64,000 nucleotides of DNA from the NCBI RefSeq assembly GCF_001680005.1, contig NC_033563.1:1938501-2002500 (forward strand). Direction: 5' to 3'. This DNA comes from Plasmodium coatneyi (lineage: Eukaryota; Apicomplexa; Aconoidasida; Haemosporida; Plasmodiidae). A program made the translations under genes and the position numbers. Below, piece after piece: positions 12,210 to 24,241 of the stretch; positions within the stretch are counted from its first letter, which is position 1; each line of letters opens with the position of its first letter. The notes below the pieces were generated by a model. The model saw only the letters and a program-made list of their open reading frames with translations. It made no database searches and was not told the origin of the DNA.

Positions 12210-13305
12210 TGTAACATCACATTGGACTGTACCATATTAAATGTGTAACTTTAAATGCGTAATGCGTTCCTCCTTCCTCCTTCCTCCTTCCCTTCCCACT
12301 TAATATAAAAGGGGGGGCTATGCGCGGTGTATGCAGTGTGCAAAAGGACAAAGGGACTTTTTTTCCCTTCCTCCCGTCCTTCCCTTTTTAAATTTTTCTT
12401 ATTTTTCGCTTCCATTTGTGTATGTTTTTGAATAACTCTCTGCATTGGAAGGGAAAGGATATTCCAAACAAGGCGAGGAAAGGAGAGAAAGGGAAAGTGC
12501 TGATCCACTTCTCAAAAGAATATTTATGTGTAAAAAATTAAAAAAAAAAGAGGGAGGAAGGAAAAAAAAAGAAAAGAAGGGAAGGAATAAGTATTAATAA
12601 TAGTTCAATAAAAAAAAGAACAACAACAACAACAAAGAAGGGTGCGTTGGAAAAAAAAAAAAAAAAAAAAAAAATTATCATCCTTCCCTTCCGCCCCCTC
12701 CTCCATTTGAATGTGCGCAAAAAAAAGGGGGGCGGACTCATACCTACTCTTTTTTTTCAAGTGTTTTTTTGTTTCTCTTCTTTTGAACTGCTTTTCTTTT
12801 CTCTTTTTTTGAACAGTTTTATATTCACCATTATATTCAAAATAGAAAGAAAATACACAAAAAATGTACAGAAAAAAAAAATTTTTTTTTTTGAGCACGC
12901 AAACATGCACAAACATAATTCTAATGCTCAATATATGTGAGCACAAATCGCTCTTCTTACACTAATAGGAGAGCGACATATAATTGGGTAGTGTGGGCCA
13001 CTTCCCCTGCAGAATACGAATCACTCCCACTGAGTTGTGAAATAGTAGAATTATGTAACTAAAATGAACTATTTTTTTCTAATTATTTTAAATTATTACA
13101 TCTTTTGCATTAATTATTATGCATACTAATAAATTCTAATTAAAAAAATATATCTACAGACACTTAAGAAAGAAAAAAAAGGTTGAATCGCGCGCACAAC
13201 ATATAATTGAATTTAACACATACCGTAATACTAAAAATAAAAGAATGAAGTAGGAATAAACACATAATCTATATAAATACGTAAAAAGCAAGCAAAAACA
13301 TCAAA
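12210..13305. other. AT-rich intergenic DNA
   Basis: Poly-A, poly-T and GGAAGG tracts between KIR-3 and the exported-protein gene. Open frames here are homopolymer artefacts. No gene is seen. Confidence 0.4.
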
Positions 13306-14062
13306 ATGGCACCCTTTCCTACAAAACTATTAATACTAATCCTTGTACATTACTTTTGGCAATATTCTAACCATCACCATGTAAGAGATAGGAGCAAATG
13401 TTACACCTTCTAAAAATTTGCACATACTTATTATGCGCTATTTTTTTTTTTTTTTTGTGTGTAGAAAAATGGAAAAAAAAAAGAGAAGGAAAATTTCCAC
13501 CACCCCTAACAACCTTCCTTCCATCGCTAACCTCCCTAACAACCTTTTTTTTTTTTAGGTGAATGCAATAAGCACATCATCAAAAAATGCCAGTGTAGAA
13601 ACACAGAAGGGAAGAAGTACCCCCCTTGGCGCTTCCACCTTTGGTGGAGGTGTAAAAACACAATTAAAACAAGAAAGTGGTATAGAGCATAACGGAAAGA
13701 GTACATCTTCTGCTAACAAGAACACCAAACCAAATCCAAATAAAGCACACAATAAAACGCAATGTAGAAGGAAAGGAATGAAGGAACAGTGCAAATTATT
13801 TTTTCATGAATTTAAGGAGTCGGACCTAATGAAAAAACCTTCCTTACCGTTCATACTGGTTACCTTACTCCCCTATGCTACGGCTTTGATAATTGTACGT
13901 GAATTTACTTATTTCCTCGAAAGTTCCTTTAAAGACCCAGTGTATTGGGTATTCATTCTTGGATTAAATATAGCCATAATAGTTGTCCTATTAGGCGCAT
14001 TAGTAGGATATTATTATTGTAGAAAGAGGAAAAAATGTCCTTCGCCGAAGGAAAAAAAATGA
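13306..14062 (+). CDS. Putative exported two-transmembrane protein
   Basis: Two exons, 13306-13380 and 13559-14062, join in phase 0 to 192 residues. Exon 1 encodes MAPFPTKLLILILVHYFWQY and HHH, a signal-peptide-like hydrophobic start. A short first exon carrying the signal sequence is typical of exported Plasmodium proteins. The middle is Ser/Thr/Asn/Lys-rich. Two hydrophobic spans follow: PFILVTLLPYATALIIV, and WVFILGLNIAIIVVLLGALVGYYY with a Cys-Arg-Lys-rich C-terminus. I do not see a convincing PEXEL (RxLxE/Q/D) motif. The two-span layout resembles small subtelomeric exported families of other Plasmodium, but I cannot assign a named family. It is flanked by KIR genes on both sides. Confidence 0.75.
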
Positions 14063-14157
14063 AAAAATCAGTCTGTTCTTAAGAATAAAACATTGTCACC
14101 ACCATCCATTACTACATTCATAGTGAATATATACACACATATATGTATAAATATATA

Positions 14158-14197
<40 letters not shown>

Positions 14198-15851
14198 TGT
14201 GTATAAGTACATATACATGTGCATATTTGTACACACTCTGAACCCTAAACTCTAATTATAATGAATACTAATGGATAACGAATGTAGAATAAACGAATGG
14301 AATGAATACGAAAGGAATGAACGAATGGATTAAACGAATGGAATGAACAAATGGAATGAACGAATGGAATGAACGAATGGAATGAACGAATGGATTAAAT
14401 GAATGGAATGAACGAATGGATTAAATGAATGGAATGAACGAAATGGATTAAACCAATGGATACATTTAATTAGTGAATTAATGATAAGTGTTGTGTTCTA
14501 CACACACATATATGCAAAATTCTACACATATGTGTGTGTGGGGAAAGAAAAAAGAAGAGTAATGTGTGTGTTGTGTGGTTCTACACACATATATTAAAAC
14601 ATTTACACACGTATATGTGTGTAGAAAAAAAAAAGAGTAATGTGTGTTATGTTCTACACATATAAGCTATACATATAAATTCTACATATATGAAAATTCT
14701 ATACATATATACATATATAATATATATATACAATGTATGTAGGTATTTATATATATGTACACATTTAATACATATATACATAAATAAGTTACTTACAAAT
14801 GTAATGATCAAAAAAAAAAAAGGAAAAAAATGAAAAAAACAAATAAAGTATTGTTATTATTATTCAACAAAAATGGAAGGAATGTGTTACGGGAAGTATA
14901 GCTATAAAGGTATGTACGTCCCCTCCGCCCCGAATATATTGTTCATATAATTTTTTTTTTGTGTATTATACATCTGTACATTTATTTCATAAATGTGCAC
15001 TCTCCTTCTACTGAATTTGGCTCAATGTACACATGTATAGAAAAGGAAAGAAAAAGAAAGGGTGCTCCCTCTTCCTCTCTATATACATGCACATATGCAC
15101 ATATATGTATGTGTATGAAGTGCACATATATGCATGCATATATGAACTGTATACTGCACATATATGCATATATGTATGAACTGTATACAATATGTGTGTT
15201 AACAATACATCTAATAATCTTCTCCTTTTAATAATATTAGTGAAGTTATAAATTAATAGAATACATATTGAAATTTTTCTGCTTAGGAAGAAAATTGTAC
15301 CTTTCTATATATATATATGCAAGAACTGAATGGTATGAATAATAGTTCTACGGATAATTATGTAGCACAGAATAATACAATACATGAGGGAAGGAATATA
15401 TAAAAAAAATTTGTTCTTCCTTCCTTCTTCTTACATTCTGTTGCATTATGCTAATTTTTTTTGCTTCATTCATTCGTACGCCCGTTCATATTTTTATGCC
15501 TTAAGTTATATATATGTGCACATATATAATGATTTCGATACACATATGTGTATAGGATGTGTGTTATCCTTATTTGAAAATTAGGAAAAATATATATTAT
15601 TAAGGGAAAAAGAAGTGAAAATTTCATACATTTACACTTCCATTCCTACACCTACCAATCACCCTTACACTTGCAATCCAATAATCATCATAGAAACAAT
15701 CGTAGAACAAGCAAAATTTTTGCCCCTACATACCCTTCCCCTCCCCCTTTTATATTGAATGTATGAACACATATAAAGAGTACTGCATACATCCCTTTAC
15801 CATAAACTTATTATACATATATACAGCAGAAGAAAAATATACATACAAACC
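14063..15851. other. Intergenic DNA with microsatellites and one telomere-like heptamer
   Basis: TA and CA microsatellites, plus a minisatellite of AACGAATGGAATG / AACGAATGGATTA units at about 14275-14460. GAACCCTAAAC at about 14238 resembles the Plasmodium TRAACCC telomere unit. No gene is seen. Confidence 0.5.
14275..14460. repeat. 13-base minisatellite (AACGAATGGAATG)
   Basis: Around a dozen imperfect copies alternating between the GGAATG and GGATTAA endings. Non-coding. Confidence 0.7.
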
Positions 15852-17670
15852 ATGTCACCAGAACCAGCGGTAAGGGAAATAATCTTTGGAGGGGTTGCTC
15901 TTTCCTCTTCCTCCTTTGCAATATGAACAGAAATGCATAAAAGGAAACACATATAATATTTCATATACTTCTGTGTGATTGTGGTCTAGTGTAAAATAGA
16001 ATGAGGGAAATGTGAAAAGAATAAATGTATATATATATATATATATATATATATTCCACTTCCCTTGTTATCTATATCTATAGAGACTAAATGTAAAGCA
16101 TTTACCCTCAGAAACCGTGTTCTATGGGACCTTCAAAGGAGCTCCACAGAACTGTGATAATAACGCTGTGAAGAGTGTAAAGATGATTCTCAAGGAACCT
16201 AAAAGAGAAGGAATTTCTGTTGACATCATTGGGAAAGCAGTATGCTATGTGTCGGAAATGTATGGGGACAGTGGATATCCGCTCAAGAGTGAACTCTGCC
16301 ATTTTCTCTATTATTGGTTAGGGGATATACTAACTACGAGTGTACAGCACGAAGTCCAGTTCCCAAACCAAGTTAATACTATTTGCGGAACTATAAAGAA
16401 TGAGTATGAGAAAAAAGGATGTAAAATTCCCTGTGAGGAAATTGAAAGAGAAATTTTCCATCATAGAAAAAAAGTATTCGACTATTGGTACGATTATACT
16501 ACCGTAGAAAAGGCCTTAAAAGAAGGTGAACCCAATTGTAATGACAGTTGGTCCACCTATCGGCATGCAGTTCTTACAGCATGCGATGCTGTAGAACAGA
16601 GTTGCCCTAAGAAAGAGCACAAAAGTGGTACATACTGCAAAGATTTCAATGATAAATACAAATTCTATTGTGGTATGGCAAAAACATTAGAATCGTACTG
16701 CAGAAAAAAAACTGAATTAGCATCTGCACAAAAGGAAAAAGAAGAAGCAACACAAGAAAAACAATCCATACAATCCAAACTAGACGAAGTTGTTCATCAA
16801 GCAAATAAAGCTTCTTCTCTTTCTTCTGCCCTTGGTACCCTAGCAGCATTAGAATTACTAGCATTGGCATTCTTTCTCTATAAAGTAAGTACAATTACAA
16901 ATACAAATAATAGTACATAATCCTTCCACCAACCACCTAACATCACCTTCCTCCCTACCACCACCCTAACAACCATCCTTCCACCTACCACCCCTAACAA
17001 CATTCTTTCCACCCCTAACAACCTTCCTTCCACCCTACCACCACCCTAACAACCATCCTTCCACCTCTAACAACCTTCCCTTCCACCTACCACCTCTAAC
17101 AACCTTCCTTCCACCCTACCACCACTCCCATAACCTTCCTTCCATCAACCCTCCTAACAACAACCTTCCTTCCACCCCTAACAACCAACCTACCATCAAA
17201 CAACCTTACACTAACCACCTAACACAAACATTCTTCCTTCCACTACCAACCACTAATAGCACCTTCCTTCTACCAACCACCCCTAATAACCTTCCTTCCA
17301 ACCTACCACCCTTAACAACCTTCCTTCCTACCACGCCTAACAATCTTCCTTCCTTCCACCACCTAACACCTAATAATCTTCCTTCCACCCACCAACCACC
17401 TACCACGTAACAACCTTCCTTCCTTCCCTTCAGTATAAACCATGGTCTTCCTGGTTTGGTAACCACTCTTCTGGAAATGGAGGAAGGAGCAGAAGAAACA
17501 GAAGAAAGGGAAGATCCACTGGACGTCACTTTGATACACTCACAGAAGACAGCTCAACAATAGGTGGTTCCACAACAGAGGATGATTCAACAGAATATGG
17601 TGGTGTACAGTCTGGAAGGGGAAGAATAAATACACCGCCTCATCGGAATGTACGTTACAGTCGGATGTAA
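15852..17670 (+). CDS. KIR protein with coiled-coil stalk (KIR-4)
   Basis: KIR with exons 15852-15869 (MSPEPA, donor GTAAGG), 16084-16884 and 17434-17670, all phase 0, 351 residues. The LYYWLGD motif is at about 81-87. Unlike most KIRs here the stalk (about 216-248) is a Lys/Glu/Gln-rich heptad-like segment predicted to be a coiled coil. The membrane span is at about 251-273. The short tail begins YKPWSSWFGN and ends NVRYSRM. Intron 2 (16885-17433) is almost wholly an AACAACCTTCCTTCCACC minisatellite. The gene is paralogous to KIR-8, and each stands tail-to-tail with a SICAvar gene. Confidence 0.92.
16920..17430. repeat. CCTAACAACCTTCCTTCCACC minisatellite in KIR-4 intron
   Basis: Some twenty irregular copies of a roughly 20-30 base pyrimidine-rich unit fill the intron. 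The same unit occurs in the KIR-8 intron (32450-32620) and 5' of the SICAvar genes (22420-23005, 39960-40145, 62150-63700). Confidence 0.8.
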
Positions 17671-18150
17671 CACCGTCGTTGTGTAATACATATTGGAATG
17701 TAACACTCATTTGGAATGTTGAATGAGTGTGTGCCCCTCCCTCCCTCAAGAGGGGGGAGGCATAAATAACGATGAAGCTTATATGCAGTGTAGGAAAAAA
17801 AAAAAAAAAAGAGACACTTTTTTCTTTTTGCCTACATTCCTTTTTTTTTTTTATTTTCTTTCCTACATTTGTATGTATGAGCAATTGCATGAAGGAAAGA
17901 ATGCTCCCAGAAAGGAGCGCGCAAAAAGAAGAAAAGTGCTTACCCTTCTAAAAAAAATATTTAAAGAAAAAAATTTAATCAACACATTTTGCATTTGTCA
18001 ATACAAAAAAATTTTACCAAACAAATCAAAATAAAGTGAAGGAGGAAAATTTTTTCTTTTTCACATCCACTTATGTTAATTACACAATGAACATGTAAAC
18101 CCTTTCATACAAAACAAAAAAAAAACAAAAACAAAAATATTTACTACACA
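17671..18150. other. Spacer between convergent KIR-4 and SICAvar-A
   Basis: AT-rich DNA with poly-A/T. It includes AACAAATCAAAATAAAGTGAAG near 18018, which recurs 3' of the other two SICAvar genes (about 33330 and 57720). It is therefore probably conserved SICAvar 3' UTR or flank. No gene is seen. Confidence 0.5.
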
Positions 18151-21100
18151 CTAAAACCCGGAATCTGAACATGGAACCTGTTCCTTAGGAACATCAACCC
18201 TCAACCCGGAATCTAAACTTGGAACCTGTTCCTTAGGAACATTTCCTTCTTCCATATACTTGGATCCCATGAATTCTTGAACCAAAATTTCAAAAAAGTC
18301 CTCCTTCGTCGAATGCAGATCTTCCTTTTGACATTCGTCTAAGACTTCTAAATGGATATCAATAATCATGCGGCGACGTACACCAGCACGAGGATCAACA
18401 CGGCGACACAGGTCCTGTTTTTTTTGACTCTTCGTTTTTCCTTTTGGAACAGATCTTGGTTTGCGTTCCTTTACTATGGTATATTCACGTGGACCAGGTT
18501 GATCCACATGGTCAACAATCTGTTGTTCTAAGGAGGGACCACGTACTTGATGAGCTCTTCTGTAACGTTTTCTTCTTTTACTAAGCATTCCAAAGTACTA
18601 CAAAAAAAAAAGAAAAAAAAGGGAGAAAATGTTTCTTTAATAGGGATACGAAATGTTTGTTCACACGCAACAGTAATTACTATTTCAAACCCATGTGTAA
18701 AATCCTACAAACACACCCCTAAAATGAGAAATCCTACACTCGGCACCTTAAGTGTGAAATCCTACACTTACACACCGTAAAATGTGAAATCCTACACACA
18801 CACCCCTAAAATGCGAAATCCTACACACACACCTTAAAATGCGAAATCCTACACACACACCTTAAAATGCGAAATCCTACACACACACCTTAAAATGCGA
18901 AATCCTACACTTACACACCGTAAAATGTGAAATCCTACACTTACACCCCCTAAAATCCGAAATCTTACACATACACACCCTAAAATGCGAAATTTAATAC
19001 ATTGAAACGCGGAACTTAAGCGCGGAATACTACACATGTTTTTTTTTTTTTTTTTCTTTTTGCGGAAAAAATATTTTCTCCTTTTTTTTTTTTTTTACCT
19101 TCCAGAGCAGGTAGGTCATAGCAGAAATAGCAAGGAACACGGGAGGCAAAGGAAGGTATGGAGTAAGGTCGGAAGGGTCTATGGGGTTCCTGAGTGCGGC
19201 AGCCTTGGATGATTCTAAAACTGCTTCACTTGCTTTTTCCCTGCCTCCTGCAGGTCGTCCTTCTGATTCTGTGGGTAGAAGAGGTGGTATGGATGGTAAT
19301 TCTTGGTCCTCTTCAGATCGAAGAGTAGATTGTGGTAGGGGAGGTGGGTCTGGACATATAGCATTTAGAACTTGTTGTATTTGGTCATTCCTCTCATTGA
19401 ATATTCCTTCCAGTTTTTCGCGTACTGTTCCTTCGGCGACATTGCAATTTTGATCGTATTCTTGAGTGCAAGGAACACATGGTCCTTCTTTGCATTTATT
19501 TTTTTTAATTTCATTCGTAGATTCAAAAGCCTTACTTATGCCTTTGTCTACGGAGCAAGATTCTTTTTTCTCGTCTTTTAATTTTTTTATCAACGCATTC
19601 AATATAACACAAGACATAGTTTGCTTAAATCGTTGGTGCTCAACACGGTTCCCTTGCTTCTCTTCTAGTTTTATACTATATATATATTGTAACCCCCTAG
19701 CAATGGACTCGCATGCTGCTTTTTCTTCTGCATTTAGTGATTTACTTTCCTCTTTATTGTCCGTACAATATTGGCTCACATCAGATGTATCCTTCCCAGA
19801 TATGGCATTTGTGAGTGATTGGATCATATTTGTCGTGTCCTCCCATAATTTAGGCTGTTCATGGGGAAGGAAAGAAGGAATAAACATATATATGTACATT
19901 CAGCATGTGCATGCACATATAGGGTCCATGGACGTTTATTCCTTTTCTAACCATACATGTAGAGTATATTACGCATGGAAATATGCTTTACTATAATGTA
20001 GAAAATATTGTTCCCTTACCCACTCTTGATTGTTTCTAATACTTCTCCATTCTTCTGCTACACACTTCACAAATTCACAGGAGGTTTTACCATTACAGTC
20101 TTCGCCTGGTTTTGTTTTGGGAGGTATAACGATTTTCGGTGTCTTTAGATCCTGATCGACCTGTTCATCTTTGTGGTTGGATGTCTCCTTCCCTGGGTCA
20201 CCTTCCTCAGAGGAGGGAAGCGGTGGTTGTTCCGCTGTGGCGTCCTGAACAGTTCGTTGTAAGTCTTTTAACACTTCTTCCTCTTCCTTTTTTTCTTGTT
20301 CCATTCCTTCAGCAACCATCTCAACAAGGCTCTTCAATTTGTTCAGTTTGCCATCATCGGCGACGACTGGATCAGCCCGTTCAGGTGACACGAACTCTGA
20401 CACATTTTTCGTGTATGACCGTTGATCCTTATCTGCACACCATTCTTCTTTAGTTGCTTCTGCCATCTTATAATACAACATATTTGTGAGAAAGAAGTAG
20501 TATACTTCAGGTAGAATATTATTTCCGTCTCCGTAAGGAATGTTAGGTACATCATCAAGAGCACATTCCGCATAGTTCTCATCTCCAGGCATTTCCCCCC
20601 TTACTTCTTTTACCCGCTTAAAGGCATGTTCCATTACACTTCTCGGAGCACAAAACCACTCCATATAATATGCCCAAACATTCAATAAATCACATACAGA
20701 AATTCCCTTTACGCTTTTATTGCATGGTGACGGACTCTGTTGTTTGCTCTTATACTCCTTACCGACGTCTGTAACTAATAATATATTCCTTACCATAATT
20801 TCACAGAATTTGCCATATTTGTTCAGGTTTAATTTCTTAATTTCCTCATCATCTTCATCATGCTGGCACAGAGCTAATAGACCTTGCAGCTCATTATACT
20901 GAGCTTCGTCTTCTTCTGTTACATTATTCGAAAACGCTGTAAACCAATCACTAATATTTACTGTAAGGAAGGTTGTTAGGGATGGTGGTAGGTGGAAAGA
21001 AGGTGGTGTTACGGGTGAACTATATATATATATGTAGATACATATGTAGATACAACACACATCAGGTATTATGTAATCATTACTTACGTTCCTCATCTTC

Positions 21101-22120
21101 CAAAAATCCGCCATTGTCTTTTTTTTTGGAACATTGGTAAGGGGTTTTCTTTTTTTTTAGTTTGTCCTTTAGTGTCTGTAGTACTGTGTTCATTTGGTCC
21201 TTTGACAAACTTCCAGTTGTGTCCGCCAATTTTGTTAATTCTTCCTCCTTTATTCCTAAAAGTTCTAAAAAATGCTCCCTTTTTCTATTCTTTTCTGCCC
21301 CTTTCCCTTTCCGCACATCATTATCATTTACACAATTATTATACTCCACTATTGTTGGTATCTTCCCTGTACTACTTTTAATTACTTCTGCCCACTTATC
21401 TATTTGCTCCCCAACAAATTTTTTCCCCACATTGATTCCTTCGGACTCTACTAACTTACACTTTTCATATCTCCCCTGAACTCCATATTCTTTCAGTTTC
21501 TCTTCAACTTTCTGTTTCACGTATTTAGACACCTCGTTTATTCTACAATGGTCCTCGAATAATTTTACCGTAGTTACCTTCCCGACCACACACCTGAGAT
21601 AAGCATCTGCTCCTTTATCCTTCCCCCCTTTCCAGCCCTTCTCTATTCCACTACCTGCCTTAATTCCACTTACAAAATAAATAATTCTTATTAGAGCTTT
21701 ACATAATTCTTTCTTAATTGTCGTATTTGTAGTATCCTCCTTATCGATGTCTACGCACAGAGTTTTTTCCTCTGTAGAATCATCATTCAACCTCCTAATT
21801 AATTCTTCGAACATACCTTCTATATCTTTCCACACATGATCCTGCAAAATGAAGTACCACAGGAACACACATATGTGTATACTTTTTGTGTTTACCTAAC
21901 ACAGTGTTCTCCCCCCCTTTTATTACCATATTATTCTAATACTACTATGTTACTTTTTCTTCTTCTCTTCATATATAAAAAGTTCATTTACCCCAATATT
22001 GTCCACACTTCCTATACCGTACTTTCTTATCCATCTAGGCAATAATTGGGACATGAAATTAAACTTCCCTCGGGTTATCATTTCCCCTCCCGTCGATTTC
22101 ACTACACCTGCTGGCGCCAT
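18151..22120 (-). CDS. SICAvar: SICA antigen (SICAvar-A), short five-exon form
   Basis: SICAvar variant antigen of the infected erythrocyte surface. Exons 22120-21992, 21841-21088, 20960-20020, 19854-19099 and 18597-18151 join in phase to 1008 residues. Exon 1 starts MAPAG. Exons 2-4 each carry a Cys-rich domain (about 44-294, 295-608, 609-760). Landmarks are AYLRCVVG in domain 1, DWFTAF and SVCDLLNVW in domain 2, and KAACESIARGLQYIY in domain 3. An acidic Pro-rich stretch precedes the membrane span (about 838-860, ending MTYLLWK). The last exon is the conserved SICA cytoplasmic domain (YFGMLSKRRKRYRRAHQVRG ... RRMIIDIHLEVLDECQKEDL), ending in two VPKEQVP-type repeats. It has few exons and is short for the family, but I find no break. 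It is convergent with KIR-4. Confidence 0.93.
18660..19015 (-). repeat. Tandem repeat in last intron of SICAvar-A
   Basis: About ten copies of a 26-30 base unit, written on + as AAATGCGAAATCCTACACAC plus an ACACCYTA spacer. It fills the intron between the membrane-span exon and the cytoplasmic exon. The same unit is at the same intron position in SICAvar-B and SICAvar-C. Confidence 0.85.
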
Positions 22121-22290
22121 ATTTCTCCCTGCACGCTTATGCTATTATTACTATTATTCTGAAAACCTAAATATAATACAACCTTTTTCTTTTCTGCAAA
22201 AATTTCCTTTTCCTTCTTATGTACATTGTATTCCTTCTGACGAAAAGAAGGAAGGAATTATCTACCTTCTTTTTTCTCTTTCTAAACTTT
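22121..22290 (-). promoter_or_regulatory. Conserved SICAvar 5' flank (A)
   Basis: Sequence just upstream of the SICAvar-A ATG aligns without large gaps to 39067-39220 upstream of SICAvar-B. It includes ACTTATGCTATTATTAYTATTATT followed by AACCTAAATMTAATA on the + strand. The flanks are non-coding and otherwise repeat-rich, so this is probably shared 5' UTR or promoter. SICAvar-C lacks it. Confidence 0.5.
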
Positions 22291-23009
22291 TACTTTTTTT
22301 CTAAAGAAAAGAACAAAGGAATTAGCCAACTTCTTCTTTTTCTTTTCTTTTAATCTTTTTTTTTTCTGCTCCTTTTCTGCTTTTTGGAAAAAGAAGAAGA
22401 GTGAGCATACTTGCCTTCCTTCCACACCTAACAGAACCATACTCCTACCCCAAGAATTCCACCTCCCTGCACACTTACCACCTAACACCCCTTCACTCCA
22501 CCACTAACAGAACCTTACTCCTACCCCCTAAGAACTGCACCCAACTGCACACTTTCCTCCCTTCCTTTTCTTTTTTTTTTCTCCTTCTTTTTTCTTTTTT
22601 TTTCTTTTTTTTTCTTTTTTTTTCTTTTTTTTCCTTTTTTTTATTCTTTTTTTCTTTTATTTATTTTTCTATTTTTATTATTTTTTCTTCTCAAAAAAAA
22701 GGTAAGCAACATTTCCTTCACCCTAACACCAAAAACTGCACCCAACTGCACACTTCCCCCCACATGCTTACTTCTTTCAACCGTAACACTCGCTTAGGGT
22801 TGACCCTCCCCCCAAAAAATCTTCCTTCCACGAACCATACCTAACAACAAACCTAACACACCGAACAATCTTCCTTCCACCTACCATCACCCTAACAACC
22901 TTCCTATCGACCCCTAACAACCCACCTACCACCCGTAACAACCTTTCCTTCCACCTACCACGACCCTAACAACCCACCTACCACCACCCACCTAACAACC
23001 CATCCTTCT
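22291..23009. repeat. Polypyrimidine and CCTAACAACC minisatellite region 5' of SICAvar-A
   Basis: Poly-T/CTTTTTT runs at 22555-22700, then CTTCCTTCCACCTACCACC-type repeats to 23005. No gene is seen. Confidence 0.6.
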
Positions 23010-24241
23010 TCATCTGGTGAATGATGATGTATATGGAAGGGAATATTCGGATGAATATTCTGTAGAAGAACCGTCTTCGTCGTTTGAGAACCTGTTGAAT
23101 TCTCTCCTAAGGGACCTTTTACTTCTGCTTCTTCCATTTCCAGAAGAGGAGTTATTCCCCTTAAGGAAGGAGGAGAGGAAGAAAAGGTGTGATTTATACT
23201 TGTAAAAAAAGTATGCCAATGTTGGTAATCCTATTGCAGCTAATGCAGAAGGAACTGCAATGGAAGTGACGTTGCTGCTAGAACCAGCCTCTTCCCCTTC
23301 TTTTCTATGACTACCACCACCGTCACCCCCTCCCTTTACTTCTCCACCACTGACAGCGTCACAAGTTTGATTGCAAGTTCCAGTACTACCGGAACCAGAA
23401 ATACCTGGATTCCAGGTTCCCGTAGAACCTGGACCAGAGGAACCTGGTTCTTCTGCCATTTTTTGGCAAGTTAATTCCTGTGGTTTTTCGTATTTAGCCT
23501 TCCCCCCTGTTCCCTGAAATTCTGCGCAGTATTGAGCATTACCACCGTTATTACAAGTAGTATTCACAATGCCAAATGCCCCTTTAGCATCATCTAATTG
23601 TGCGTTATACTTTGTGACACCAGAACATTCGCCGTCCGCAGTCCGTTTCTTCAGGGTATCATAGTTATATTTACAGTCGAATAGTACTTTAATTTCCTTG
23701 AAAAGGTCTTTGTCAATACCTTGGTATAGATTAGTGCAATCGCACGAACCTCCATGTTCCTTTAGGTCCCAGTAAATTGTACTCATAACATGTGGAAAAT
23801 TACTGTCCGCGTTCAATTTTTCCTCACTCACTTTATCACCTAACCAATAATAAAAAAAAGGACACCGATCCGCATTTCCCAGCATATCCAATCCCACCCC
23901 GCTACATACGTAACAGTAGTTCCTTGGAATTTCCTTAATCCAGGTCCAATTTTCTCCATTGTATGCTTGCAATGAATATTTTATATCCGCTTCCCCTGAA
24001 CCCCGGCTCCAAGCTTTTCCTTTCAGTGTACAACTTGCTCCTCTTCTTGCATTGAGTTCATCGTATATTTTTTGTGAAGGTAACTCATTTGAACCTGCGT
24101 CCTATATAAATATTATTGAGGAGGGGAGTACATATATGTATATGTTCGTCCACATTGCTCTAATTATATAGAGCAGAGAACATTCTATACATACTGCTGT
24201 GTCCATTCCCCATAGGGAATGCATTGTGTTATTCTTACCAT
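23010..24241 (-). CDS. KIR protein with fibrinogen-like and CD99-like stalk (KIR-5)
   Basis: KIR with coding exon 2 at 24101-23010. The first coding exon is most likely the ATG alone (24241-24239, donor GTAAGA, conserved in KIR-9), giving 364 residues. MDTA from 24206 is the alternative. The ectodomain starts DAGSNELPSQKIYDEL and has FFYYWLGD at about 83-90. The stalk holds PGSSGPGSTGTWNPG and a second unit (about 220-243), then AVSGGEVKGGGDGGGSHRKE continuing to GEEA (about 250-273). The first matches fibrinogen alpha-chain repeats and the second the CD99 extracellular segment. The membrane span (about 280-302) runs straight into the tail (FFYKYKSHLFF) with no intron. The tail is the short form ending YSLPYTSSFTR. 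Confidence 0.93.
23286..23357 (-). other. CD99-like segment within KIR-5
   Basis: About 24 residues that, as I recall human CD99 (VSGGEGKGGSDGGGSHRKEG then EEA), agree at roughly 21 positions. CD99 mimicry in KIRs of P. knowlesi is established knowledge. Confidence 0.85.
23376..23447 (-). repeat. Fibrinogen-alpha-like 13-residue repeats in KIR-5
   Basis: Two units, PGSTGTWNPGISG and SGSTGTCNQ-type, preceded by PGSSG. They are the same family as the nine-unit array in KIR-9 and appear to be a decayed or contracted copy. Confidence 0.75.

Noticed and set aside
18660..19015. CRISPR-like regular repeats in the SICAvar intron
   Set aside because: Eukaryotic minisatellite. Spacers are not unique and the array lies inside a spliced intron. 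No CRISPR arrays or cas genes are expected or seen.
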